Shown: piece by piece, positions 11,523-23,900 of the stretch
Layout: each line of letters begins with the position of its first letter
How positions within the stretch are numbered: position 1 is the first letter of the stretch
NCBI GenBank assembly: GCA_035610835.1
Contig: CM069459.1
Coordinates: forward strand, 54,417,316-54,481,315
Reading direction: 5' to 3'
Length of the DNA: 64,000 bases
Source of the DNA: Ophiura sarsii
Lineage: Eukaryota; Echinodermata; Ophiuroidea; Amphilepidida; Ophiuridae
Translations under genes and position numbers: made by a program
Notes under the pieces: generated by a model
Database searches by the model: none
The model's input: the letters and a program-made list of their open reading frames with translations, nothing else
Told to the model about the DNA's origin: nothing

Positions 11523-13489
11523 AGAACTTATTTTTACTTTGGGTCTTATTTTGATCAGTAAATTCCACAAATCGTGTTTTGTAATAGGTGTAATACATAG
11601 ATCCCATTCGCTCATTTGAATAAAAAATAATTATTAAAACAATTGGCCCTCACATTTTTCAAACTTGATCTATAGGATTATACAAATTGCGCCGCGTGAT
11701 TTAGTGTATAGTATGCCCCTAAATAATTCGAAGCATTGTACACTAATATTAGTGGTAAATTCCAATCTTTACTTAACTAAAAATCGCCTTAATAAAACCA
11801 CTTTGACTAGACTGCAAGAAAAAAAATGGACAAATGTACTAAACCTAAACGCAGCAAGTTATAGTACAACATAATCGTTCATTACCAAACTTAATTATAA
11901 CAATAAATAATGTTATACAATAATTATGAGATAATGGTCAATACATTATTAGTACAATGATTCGGCTCCAGGCCAAGTAAAAAAAAGAGTAGTTTCTCGT
12001 CCCCTCGCATCCTTTTTCAGGATTTCAGTAATGTTCATTTTCCCTTTCATTTCTTACATAACTTTGTTGTTAAGATATTTATAAAGGTGACATATTGGTA
12101 CTTGATTTGCTTAAGTCTTATGAGCATTTTAAAACAGCTTTGTGTTACCCCCATCCCCACCCACCACCACAGCCATGACATGAACAGATTTTACAAATGC
12201 CTCGTCCTCTAGCAACCAATCAGGCAATACCATGCATTCAGATATTTATATCATGATAATTTTTATAAGTTAAGGGATATTTTGGTACCAAAGTCAATGT
12301 TATATCACATTCCTAACAAAAGTTATGGATTATTGAAAATCACTTTTCCGCAAAGCATTAATTACAATCATGTAAGTTATGGACATTTAAAGAAGTGGTT
12401 TTGTTAACAAATCAATGGAGTTAATGTATATTGAATACCTAAAAAGTGTAGTTTAACTCTTTATTTTCATGAATTTGAGCTTTTCGTTGGATGCAAGATG
12501 TATCAAAGATCAGAAATAAGACTTTTTAAGAATTTATTATGACCTTGTCCCGCATTGTGTTGGGTCACAATAATAACATACATGTATACGACCAGATAAA
12601 TACATATGGACTCATGAGAAGCTTATACATTGTAGGTATACGGGTGTTACATTGCTTTGAAAAGAAATAATTGTCATATTTATTTTATTCAAAATTTGAG
12701 AAAAGGCCTAATAGTACAGAATGAGTCTAAAAAGAAGTTGACCGTGAATAATTGTTTTTCTTTAAAAAATACCAAACAAATTTGACAAGCCAATGAAGCT
12801 CATATTGAACATGTTCAAAGAGCGTATTCTTCCTCTTCTCTCATATGAAAAAGAAAAATCACCGAAATTCATCTTTACTATCAAAAGTAATGCCTGTTCT
12901 AATGAAAGACCCAGAGATATGAATTAAATCGGGGATATTAGTGATATAGAGAGTTGTGCGGTTTTTTTTCTACAGAACCGATTCTCAATCAGTCAACGGC
13001 ATTCTTAAAGAAAAAGGAACAGAAACAGTAAAATACTTCCTCTCGTTTCAGAACGAAATACATTTAGACCAGGATTTATTCATAGGCCTATATATACACC
13101 ATAATATGAAACAAAAACTATAACAAAAAAGGAGTATTTAGTGTTTACTCAAATTTTAACCACATATTATTGACTTTATGAAAACCATTCTAGTGAGTTT
13201 GAAATTCCTGGGTTTAAATCTCATTTGAATATAAATGACTTTTTGTGAACATGTACTCTGGATAATTTAAAGGATTTAGCATTTCATGGACGTGTTTTAA
13301 TGTTCCAGGTATAAATATCTTTCGAGTTTGAATGAATATGACCACTTTGCTCCTCACTTATAAGTTATGTATGGACATTTTCAAAGGAGTTAATTATCAT
13401 TCTCCGGACAGAGAGATTAACATGACTTATTTGATTAAAACAGGCATAACTCATGATAGCAAGGGGAAAATCCAGTGATTCGTTTGTTT
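11523..13489. other. intergenic AT-rich DNA, nothing recognised
   Basis: No exon, RNA gene or structured repeat that I can support. Confidence 0.4.
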
Positions 13490-13743
13490 CACACTTTCCA
13501 CGCGCCAGGCTTCTGCAGACGACTTTACAAAATTCCACAAAATGTTTTAAAAATGTCAACATTTTTGAATTTCATTAGCATATATTTGGAATTACTATTA
13601 CAAATGCATTGATATAAGTACAAATATGCCTAGTATTGGTTCAGCAAATCTTGAGATAGACTTTGAAAGTTGAAAACGGTTCGGAAAAATCTGTTTTGTA
13701 TAATACATGTAGTAAATCTAATAGTCGCGTGGAAAGTGTTTTA
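13490..13743. mobile_element. MITE family A copy
   Basis: Full-length: starts ACACTTTCCACGCGCC and ends GTCGCGTGGAAAGTGTTTTA, with internal TTCTGCAGACGAC and AGTATTGGTTCAG. About 250 bp, non-coding. A solitary terminus of the same family (TTAACACTTTCCACGCG) lies at 10810-10826. Confidence 0.9.
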
Positions 13744-14052
13744 AAGATGAGTGGAAGAATGCTCTTTGAATATGTGCTTCATTGTTTGAATCTTCCAGGT
13801 ATAAATACTTTTTGCTCCTCACTTAGACGGATTTAAAAAAAAAATACTCTAAAGGTTCAGTTTATAATCAATTACTTGTCGAACCGGCAAGCAGTGAAGA
13901 TTCTTGAGGAAAGGCAGCAACGAATCAATTCTCTAGCACCACACAATCCGCTATCTGCTCCACTCCAAACCTTCCCTATTAAATTACTGTGAGCACTATT
14001 GTATGAATGGCACCTTCAAATTTTGTATCCAGTTATTATCCTTTAAAAAAAC

Positions 14053-14097
14053 CAAAACAACAACAGTAACAACAATAACGACAACAATAACAATAAT
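14053..14097. repeat. (AAC)n-like low-complexity stretch
   Basis: Imperfect AAC/AAT triplets. Confidence 0.85.
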
Positions 14098-14166
14098 TTT
14101 ACTAATGATAACATTAAGGAGAACTAACACAATGATATTAACTAACAATAACATTCATTAACATAA

Positions 14167-14311
14167 ATTAATTAATTATGCTAATTTTTTCAAATATTCA
14201 CAAAATTTGCATAATTTGTACGACGGGCTGTCTTTAGTCACTTGCTTGGGACAGCCCGTCGTACAAATATGCAAATTCATTGAAGATTTGAATAAATTTG
14301 CATAATTAATT
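14167..14311. repeat. strong hairpin / foldback MITE downstream of the receptor gene
   Basis: An 18-bp perfect inverted repeat TTTGTACGACGGGCTGTC (14215-14232) and GACAGCCCGTCGTACAAA (14250-14267) with a 17-nt loop, extended by weaker AT-rich pairing out to AATTAATTATG and TGCATAATTAATT. Confidence 0.9.
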
Positions 14312-14389
14312 AGCTCGTTATTAGTAATTCCCTTTGTTATTTATAATGGAATAAAGCGCATTATCAATTTATGAAAAAATGAAAAAAAC

Positions 14390-14465
14390 TACGTTAGGGC
14401 GAAATACTATTTTCGTCCTAACGTAATAATGAGTGAATAACAAAAACCTGTTTCGCCCTAATGTA
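14390..14465. repeat. hairpin with a repeated arm
   Basis: TACGTTAGGGCGAAA (14390-14404) pairs with TTTCGTCCTAACGTA (14411-14425), and a second copy of the right arm, TTTCGCCCTAATGTA, follows at 14451-14465, so two alternative hairpins are possible. Confidence 0.8.
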
Positions 14466-14525
14466 CCTGTTAGCAAAGTAACACTAACAATAATAATAAC
14501 GACAGAAGGGTGTACTTTTAAGTCT

Positions 14526-14706
14526 TAAAAGATCCCAGATACTGGCACATGAAATTGGCCAGTATCGCTAGCTCGATAGTAGTGATACAATTTTATCATC
14601 CGATACTGATAATACAAATTGTGTTCTAGTATCGAGCGATACTGGAACTATTTTATTGTTTTAGTATCGGACGATACTAGCACAGTCCAGAATCTGGGAC
14701 CTAAAG
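14526..14706. mobile_element. short foldback MITE
   Basis: Ends TTAAAAGATCCCAGATACTGG-like and CCAGAATCTGGGACCTAAAG, inverted, with repeated GATACT/AGTATC words in the interior (several AGTATCG sites in both orientations). 181 bp, non-coding, just past the terminal exon. Confidence 0.7.
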
Positions 14707-14873
14707 CATTATTTTTCACATAACAACAACAACAAAAACAACGTCTACTACTACAACTCTGATTAACTCAACAATAAGTGCATGCTTGATACATTTGTAT
14801 TACATTGAATGCATATTCTTTTCTATTTCTCGCTTGGTAACGTTTAAGATTCCAGTCATCTGTATCGTGAAGT

Positions 14874-14918
14874 TCATGGGTCCATCGAGCCTGGAACTGA
14901 AAACGGGGTTTCATTCCA
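14874..14918 (-). CDS. aGPCR exon 20: probable terminal exon with stop
   Basis: Acceptor with a good pyrimidine tract (CTATCTGTCTCTTTTCAG|) at 14919. Spliced in phase 0 from the preceding exon it encodes WNETPFSVPGSMDP and stops. A different frame of the same exon (phase 2 entry) stays open for 49 residues to 14768, but would need a missing intermediate exon. A possible AATAAA lies on the minus strand near 14652-14657. The direct phase match favours the short reading. Confidence 0.4.
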   Translation of the reverse strand, partial: WNETPFSVPGSMDP

Positions 14919-17900
14919 CTGAAAAGAGACAGATAGATTACTGATCATTACAAGTTTAATAACTTAACATTATTATCTTAAGCTGGTTTCAGGAATATGA
15001 ATCTCAGATTTATAGGTAGGAAGGTAATTGAAGTAATAAAATCAGGATTTCTTTTTAAAATGGACTTAAAAAGCACAAGAAATTATGCGGTTCCCCTTGT
15101 TTTGCCAGTCAAAAGAGTAGTGGAGTTCCAGGGTCGTTATTTAGAAGCCCAAGTGGACAAAAAACAACAATGCACACAAATGTGATGTGATCTGTGAAAA
15201 CCCGTCGGATGTCGCAAAATGTGAACTAGGGATTATGGGTAATTTAAAAAATAAAAAATAAATAAAAAAATAAAAAACTTTTTTTTTTATAGATTTTTTT
15301 AAAGAAAATTAGTTTCCAATACTTTGTATCATCATCTTTCATAAAATGTCACCTTCAAAAACTTACTTAAGTCACTTTTATTATTAACCTTATAATGTTA
15401 TTATATTGAATTATGTATATTTTTTGGCCTGTTTTCATGATTTCTTGTTTTGTAGCTTTTGATAACATCACAATCATCATTCACTCATAACTTTTTTTGT
15501 AGTGATCGTAGAAAAATGATCGAAACAGTTCTGTAATCAGCACAGTTTTAGCTTTCTTATGATATAAATATCTCTAATATGAAAAATGCCACCATGTGGC
15601 GGGTTTTCACAGATCGCATCACAAATGTTCTTCTTTCATTTAATGTAATCGCACTATTTCAAGTAATTTACGCTGTCGTAAAACATTGCATACAGTACCA
15701 GTATTCCACTTAGGATTATTAAACAGTTTGTCCAGTCCATCACAGCATTATATATTATTTCCGTATTCTAACGGAATACACAGCAAGTGTCTTGTTCTCG
15801 GGAACTCTGTCAGTCTGCTCTTGGGGTTTATATTATCATGATTATCTGATCTTATAATTTGGTGAGTTATAAGTCATCCCTGATTCTCAAGTCTGCATCT
15901 TGGGCTCGAATTGTTAACACTTTCCACGCGGCTATCTTACCATACAAAAACCTATTTTTTAAAAACCGTTCCCAACTTTGAAGGTCTAGCTCAACGATTA
16001 CTGAACCAATACGTGTTTGTACTTATCTTAATGCATTGCTCATGCCGATTCCAAAAATGTTAATACAATGCAATTTTTAAGCATTTTGTGAACATTTTGA
16101 ATGTCGTCTGCAGACGCCTGCCGCGTGAAAAGTATTAACATGGATATACATTGTACTAATTTACAGGGTTTTCTTGTCTCTTCAAACATTCAAAGGATAT
16201 ACGTTGACTCAAGTTGAAATTGGAGCATGTCTGTAATGTTGGCCCCGCAGCTGGAGAAAAATATACCTATTTGACCTTTATTAATCCCTAGTGACCTTTA
16301 ACCTAAAAGTAATGACTTAATTTCATTTTGTTGATGTGTCCTGGATAATGGTGGACTGACATAGCAAATAGCATTTAAATCAAATAAGTTAATATCTAAA
16401 CGTAAACTTACTGCATTGGTTTTATTTCTGCTGCATTTATCACGGGGTCTGGCCCCAGTACCAGCATAGCTAGTGTTTTTAGTGGATGCTGCGTTAACCT
16501 CAGCAACTGCCCCTGTGTCACGGTTGTCACCATTTCTAGAAGCTCCCTCTGGGTCAGCAGCTTTGCTCTCTGCATTGGGTGAAATGTTTGTAATTATTTT
16601 TAAATTTCGAAATTCGAGGCAATTCTTCCGTTACAGTTAATGCAATGCATATTGACACTCTCCTCTTTTGAACAATATTTACACATTTTTATTTGTTCAT
16701 GTAAAAAGCATTATGCGCTTCGCATTATTGGTTTGTGTTGCCAGTCACACTTTTGGTTTATACTACATGTACTTCCAAAGAGAACGGAAAAATTTAAAAG
16801 CACAATTGTGAAATATTTCCGATATCATTTGTATTGCTTTTAGCTTGTTTTAACTCACTTTAACTGACAACATGTATACATAGCCTATGTAACGTGTATC
16901 ACTTGTAGAATTAAGTACATTTTTGATGACGTACCTTGGTCACATGTGGAACCTGTGATCTGTTTTGATGTAGTTCCGGAATTATTCTGAAGAAAAAAAA
17001 GCATAATAAAATGATTGAACAACAATCAGCAAGAACATTTATTTAGTTGTTGTTTTTTGCCGGTAAAATCAGTATTGAATGTACTATTCTGACCCAACAT
17101 GCCCAAAGGTACCACGTAGACTATCGTGCAACCAACTACGGGCATGTCAAAAAGTATCCCCTGGGAAACAAGATTTATTTGGACATACGTTGAATCAAAT
17201 CAATCATACTCTACCTACTATAAATGTTGATATTTAGTTGAATCTGAGCGGAAAACGTATTTTCATCCATGATAACTACAGAACATTAGAATTTTAGATG
17301 TATTTTAAACTATACATTGACATACCCTAATCATCATCGGAATCACAAAGGCATTATTTTTCAGTTGACAGTCATTTTATCATGTTTATTGGTAGTTACA
17401 TGTAGGTGATGGAATTCAATGGGATAAAGTGTATTGGATAGCTTACTAATAGGGCCTACCAACGGTCTATTTGTCGAAACAAATTAACATGCAATATATT
17501 TTTAATTAATTTTGTAACTCATAGGACACTTTATTTGACACGCCCTGTAGTAATTGACAGGTCAAAACATATCAAAGGACATTACACCGGTACGGACCCG
17601 ATTTCAAAACAGAATTTTAAAATAGGTTTCGAAGTGTTTGAAGACTTGGAAGTTTCACTAATTTCATATCATAATCCGGTAGCAAAGTAAAACTGTTGAT
17701 ACCAAAGCTATTTGTAATCCCCTGTTTGGTCATGCAATACGAAATGATAGTTTAACCCTCGAGCCATTTTTAACACGGTTTACGAAGGGGATGGTCACCA
17801 TTCCTTACCATCCCCCCAATAAAATCCAAGCAGAGATGCAGAGTTGCTTATTTTCATACCATGGTATAGCTAGAGGTTTATGTTTTCCATACATGCCAAA

Positions 17901-20900
17901 ACAAGTACAAACATTACACGTATGACGTCACTCAGTAGGACTTCAACCATTGAACCGAGTGCTGCGAAAATATATCGAAACCTACTAACCAATGGAATTG
18001 CAGTATTTATTGCCTACTGAATGACAAAAATGAACATATTATTTAATTTGGGAAATATTCATGTCGGTAACTTTACTTACAGCTCTGGTCCGAAGTGGTA
18101 TTGCGTTATTCTCCGTTGACAATTGGTGGCGTTCTAGAGTTCTCTTGAAAATATTACGGACCTAAGATGGATCATGACAAAAGAGTATAAACAAAGTTTT
18201 AAAAGCGTGAAGATCACAGGGATTGTATCATAGCCACTGATAACTCTTGTATAACATCTGATTCACTTATACATTCCTGGATCAGCCTAGTCAAAAATGT
18301 CATGAACATCCCGTGCTTTTGTCGAAGTTGGGACGTTCAATTTTTTCCAAGATTTTGTATTTATATCGAGAATGTCATAACTTGAATAGCAACATACGCT
18401 GACATGGCTATGATGTTCGTAACCTGACATATATAATACAGGGTGAGTCAGAAAGAACGGTCACCTTTTCACACGTGTGACATAATAATTTATGTCCTCC
18501 ATATTCAAAACCAATTTTGCTAAAATAACAACATTATGTGGCTTTCATTCAAAACATACATTTTTGAATTCGACCATTGCATAATTTTAAGAACGTGCGC
18601 CTCATTAGAAAACATTGGCAATTGGCGAGATAACTCTTCCACCCCGTGGATTGGCTTCAATAAAGAAGGTTTTACTAAAAATGAGTATAACATGATATAA
18701 CACATTAGTTAATTTCAAAATTCGTTTTTCTTTCTGACTCACCCTGTAAGATATATGTACCAGATTTTCACTCCGTTACTTTAAGTACTGAATTATTAAA
18801 ATCCAATGAAACATACACGCTATATGTTCCGATAGAAACAAGTTAATCCAATATATAATCCAGTTCATATTTACTACACATATTTTAGTCACTTGAGACT
18901 CTCAACAAAGACTGTGTATACATTAGTGCTCGTTCATCTGGTGCCCACCTAAACACAGCCTCTATCGTGTCGTGGGTAATCCGTTGCCGCGATAGCAAAG
19001 AGGGACCGGGTTCGAGAGCTTGTTTTTAAAGGTCTTTGCTAGTTTAATTCACGCCAGTTTTGTCCAAATCTATATATTATTTATTATTTATTTTTCTTTA
19101 CCTGAAAATTAAACATAAATAAGATTATATATGACGTACCTCCTTGTTCAATAGACAATACAAGATGAACACGAGGAATCCCTGAAGAGAATTGCAAATC
19201 ACGAACAAGTATGAAAACACAATGGTTCCGCTATCTTGTCCCAGGAATCCAAACAGCCATGTAGTGCCCAACAGAGGTGTCAGTACCAATGTGCCTTTTA
19301 TCGAAACTCTGAAAAGGAAGGGTAATTAAATCGTTCTTAACATTATTCACGCGGCTATGATATTTACATAAAAATAACCAAACTTTTAAGGTATATAGCA
19401 AGGATTACTGTACCAATACGATGCATGTTTGTACTTATTTCAATGTATTTTTTATAGTGATTCCAAATATGGCAAACAAGTTCAATAATTTTTACATTTT
19501 TGAAACATTTTGTGAAATGTTGGAATATCGTCGCCGCGTGGAAACTGTTAACGCATGTGGATTGTTTGCCGACTACGATTTCTCCTCTTTCGCCTTATAA
19601 TGAATAAATATTGCATTTAATTACCTGATCCCCACCATCTCATCTGGATTTGGATTAACTGCTCTCACTGATCGCCATAGAATGCGTCCAATTATCACGA
19701 GGATAATGGTATTGATCTTAAAAAAGAACAACCGAATTTCAATTGCAATGACATTTTATTTTCAGATGAGGCGTTGCTGACATATCTTATCTAAAGTTTA
19801 ATATTATTCATAGCTTAACTTAAGGCAACGACAACAAAACCAGCAAACAGTTTCTAAGGACGGAAGATTTGTCAAAACTCGTGTATCATGTGGATTAGCT
19901 GGTCAAAGAAAACTTACTCTAGCCTCAGTGTCTGATATCCTGGATGGTACTGTGGTAAAATGTTTGTTATTTATGTTGTTATGAAATTTATTGTACTTAG
20001 TAAATTGTATTTTTTTTCTTCTTCTATAATTTTGTTTATAGTTATGCTGATGATGCCGAATAAAAACAAACAAACAAACAAACACTCGTGTCTCACATGC
20101 GCATGGGCTGGTCAAGGAAAACTAAAAGAATACACTGTTGTTACGTTACAACCTCACGGCTATGAGGGGTGTCGATCCAGAGCCAGTAGGGTTGTTTGTT
20201 CTACTGTTGAACTATTGTCAGTGCGTAACCCCTCTCATCGTAAGCTTCGAATGTGGTGTTTAAATGTACAGGGTCTCCGAAAGTCTCGAAATCTTTTCAA
20301 ATCAATATATCCCCGAGTTAGGTATAACAATGAAAATATATTTTGATACAGAAAGAATTGTAACATTATTTTGCTACCAAACTGACAATAACAGCTATCT
20401 GTTTTGCCAAAAACAGGCGAAAGTTTCCCGAACTGTAAAACTGCACTTTCATATAAAAGCGTAGTATAATGACCTGAATAAAGTCAAAGAAGCGACAAAC
20501 GGAAATTGGTAGTGAAGAGAAAAAAGGTGCTCTACAATGATTCTTCTTAATTTCCGATTGATATAGTCCATATTGTGAACATTATTAATGATGGGTACAA
20601 CATTTAACAAGTGAAAAAACAAAATCCGCATGAATGGAATGTGAGGAACACGCTGCATGTGCTTAAAGTGACTAATGCAGTGCGTCCAGCAAATCAAACA
20701 ATTTTATGGTATTGCGTGTTATGAGGCCAAATCTTTCAGCGTGTATTTTATATTGAGGGGATCAAAAGGAGTCGTGTGTGGTAGCGAAGTTATTTGACAG
20801 GTTTTCTGTTTCCAAGTGTTTTTAAACAAATTAAAATTTGGTACTGTGACTTATCTTTAAAATTGGTTTCAATACTTTTAGAGTAAGTTTTCATCGACCA

Positions 20901-23900
20901 GCCCGCCAACCTATGATACATAAGATTAGCATAGTTTTCCATGACCAGCCTGTCCACCTATGATACACGATGTTATAGAATAGTTGTCCATGACCGTCTT
21001 CAAAACACTATCGGATCTGTTCATCGAATGCAAATATGTTAAAGGAGACGTTGGTATATGCAGTAATGGAAATACCCACATGACTGTCAACCCGAGGTAG
21101 ACGATAATGTGTATCGCAGCTCTATTCATAATATTGTTTGTATACAATCATGTGGGTATTTTCATGCTGCATATATATCCACATATCGAGGGTTGGGCGC
21201 CAGAAGGTCGTAACTTATTTTGTTGGCAAATTGAGATGTTGGTGACATGATAATCCATATAACCTACTGATATTCAGAACCATAAAGAGGTAACTCATAA
21301 ACACTCTTAATTTGACTAAAATCAGAGGTATAAGTTGGGTGCTACAGTGTATTGTAATGAGTCCCAACTTTTAGGAGTTGATCATCTCAAAATAGCATTT
21401 TTTTGAGTTAAGGCCTACTGGCGCTCAACCCACGATATGTAAAAAGCATTGACTGTCTTTACTGTATATGTGTTTAATATGCTTACCAATATAACAAGGG
21501 CAGCTGGAGCCGCAAACGCCCAGATGAGTCCAGAGTTTGTATTCAACCAGCAACTGAAACAACAATCAAAGAATCAAATTAAGAATCTGATAGTATTAGT
21601 AAAACAACAACAAACAAATACAAAAACAAAAGGAAAAAGCCAAAACTACCTAACCAAACAAGAAATATAATATAACACAACATATCAAAACATAAAGCAT
21701 GTATTAACATAAGCTCATTCATACACCATACACAAAATGAGTACCGATCAATACTTTTTGTTTATATTTATTTTGCTGTCTTTCATCATTGAATAAAACG
21801 TGCAGTACGAAGCACAATTATTTTTGGAGTCGAGCTAATGCTAAAATACGTCACTTTATTGTGAACATATCAAGGATTTAACTTAAGAACACAGGCCCCG
21901 GACGTATTTGTGACAAATGGCACTTCATGTTTTCCCTTTTGCGTTATACGTGTGAATAACATCCTAGATAATCAAGACAGGGATGGACAAGTAGGTAAGA
22001 CAAGAAGCTATGTGTATCCCGTTTAGATAATGTAGATGTCGCATGAGACTATCAATACCCATTCTGTACAGATGTGTGCGAAACAGACATAGTATCAGCT
22101 CCACACAACATTTCAATAGAGATAATCATCCCCTCTATTGAAGATCTATCATCATAACATGTACTAATGTTTTGAATTTCAACGTTGATGGCGCCAAATA
22201 CTCACCTGGCGGGATACGAAGTATAGTCTGCGAAACTAATAGCAGCGCTGATAGCCACAATCGGTACGGGAACACCCCATCCTAACGCTGCATAGATCAG
22301 TATCCGATTCTCTTCGGATCCGTAAACTCTGATTATTTTATTATATAGGTTAATTCCCTCCACTCCAAACCATGCAAATACAGACAGGAACAGATAGTGC
22401 AGAATTACCCCGATTGTGTTACATGCAAGCTGTTTAAGACAACAACAACAACAGTATCGATTGGTGTGTGTATGTTTTAAATGTGTCCTTTAATTTTCAT
22501 ATGTATTTGTCCTTGTTAATAGATATGCTAAAACATTAAAATAGAAAACCGAAAAAAGGGACCGGCCCTGCAGCAAATAATGATTGCACGTTTGACAGTT
22601 GGATAATTGTTATGTGTGGGTTCCTCGTGAGCAATTGAGAAAGATTACATAATTTGCTGATTTGGCTGGAGTAAGTTTCCCTTGACCAGCACGTCCACCT
22701 ATGATACATGAGGTTAAGTTTTCCTTGACCAGCCCGCCCAACTATGATACACAAGGCTGGAGTAAGTTTCCCTTGACCAGCCCGCCCACCTATAATACAA
22801 AAGGCTGGAGTAAGTTTTCCTTGACCAGCCCGCCCTGAGCAATAGCAAGGTTATTGCACAGTTTGAGTATATCTAAGTCTACCAAGATTTGGGGATATAT
22901 TTCTATGAAAATTAAGTCTTATTAGTAAGTTTTAATTCATGACTTACCCTGTGCTCCGTCCGATCGACACCAATCAAAAACACAAATTGGGCCAACAGTA
23001 AAGACACCGACAGATTGATGTGTATTTGGATACGATCCGATCCACGTAAGGCCCTGTAAAATCATAAAAAGCTCAATTTAGTATTTAAAACACTTTTCAC
23101 ACGACAGTCGTTTGCAGAGGACATGCCAAAATCACAAAATGGATTTCATTACGATATTTTGAATCACTATGTGAAATATGTTAAAATAAATACAAACATG
23201 TCTAGTATTGGTTCAGTAAATCTTAAGATTTGAAAGTTGGAAAAGGATGAACAAATCTGTTTTGTATTGGTAAAACAATAGCCGCGTGCAAAGTATTAAA
23301 TGATGAGGTCATGCTTCTCAACAGATATGTTGTATGCGCAAACTAACCACTCAAATAGGGTCGGTGTGTCTGCTTTTTTGTGTAGAAATGTTGGTGAATT
23401 TTCAAAAATATTCAAAACAATTCACAAATTTTCGCCTTAGCAGAAACGAGTACAGTTAAATATAAGCACGCCATACTCATGATACTAGAGGGCTTTGTTG
23501 TAGCTTATTATTAGAATAACTCTTCTATACCAAATCGTTTTGGGGTTTATCCTTGTTGTAAGAATGCATGAAATTAGCCTAGCACAAAATCGTTTGTGAA
23601 AAGTTTAAAGGATTATACAGCTTTATTCAGTAATAAAATCTTAACACTAGTCTATTATTCATAAATATATTATACCAAGGATACACCCGTTTTTGCATCA
23701 GAAAGTATTTTGCACAGTTTAAATGTTAATAAAGTTGTGAATTGATAAGTAATTGTACTGCGTTATGTCCGTATGTTGACGTTGTAGATATTTTACATTA
23801 GTATTCACTTACTTGAATGCCAGGAACACCACGATGGTAATAAGAAGTGAAAGGATGGACACCGAACAGCCGATCTTAGTTAACACGTCTAGGATAAGTT

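Noticed and set aside
18940..19030. tRNA-like sequence with GGGTTCGAGAGC
   Set aside because: B box imperfect, no convincing A box or stems.
20030..20090. YADD-like LINE motif (TATGCTGATGATGCC)
   Set aside because: No flanking reverse transcriptase sequence; adjacent (AAAC)n suggests only a repeat tail.
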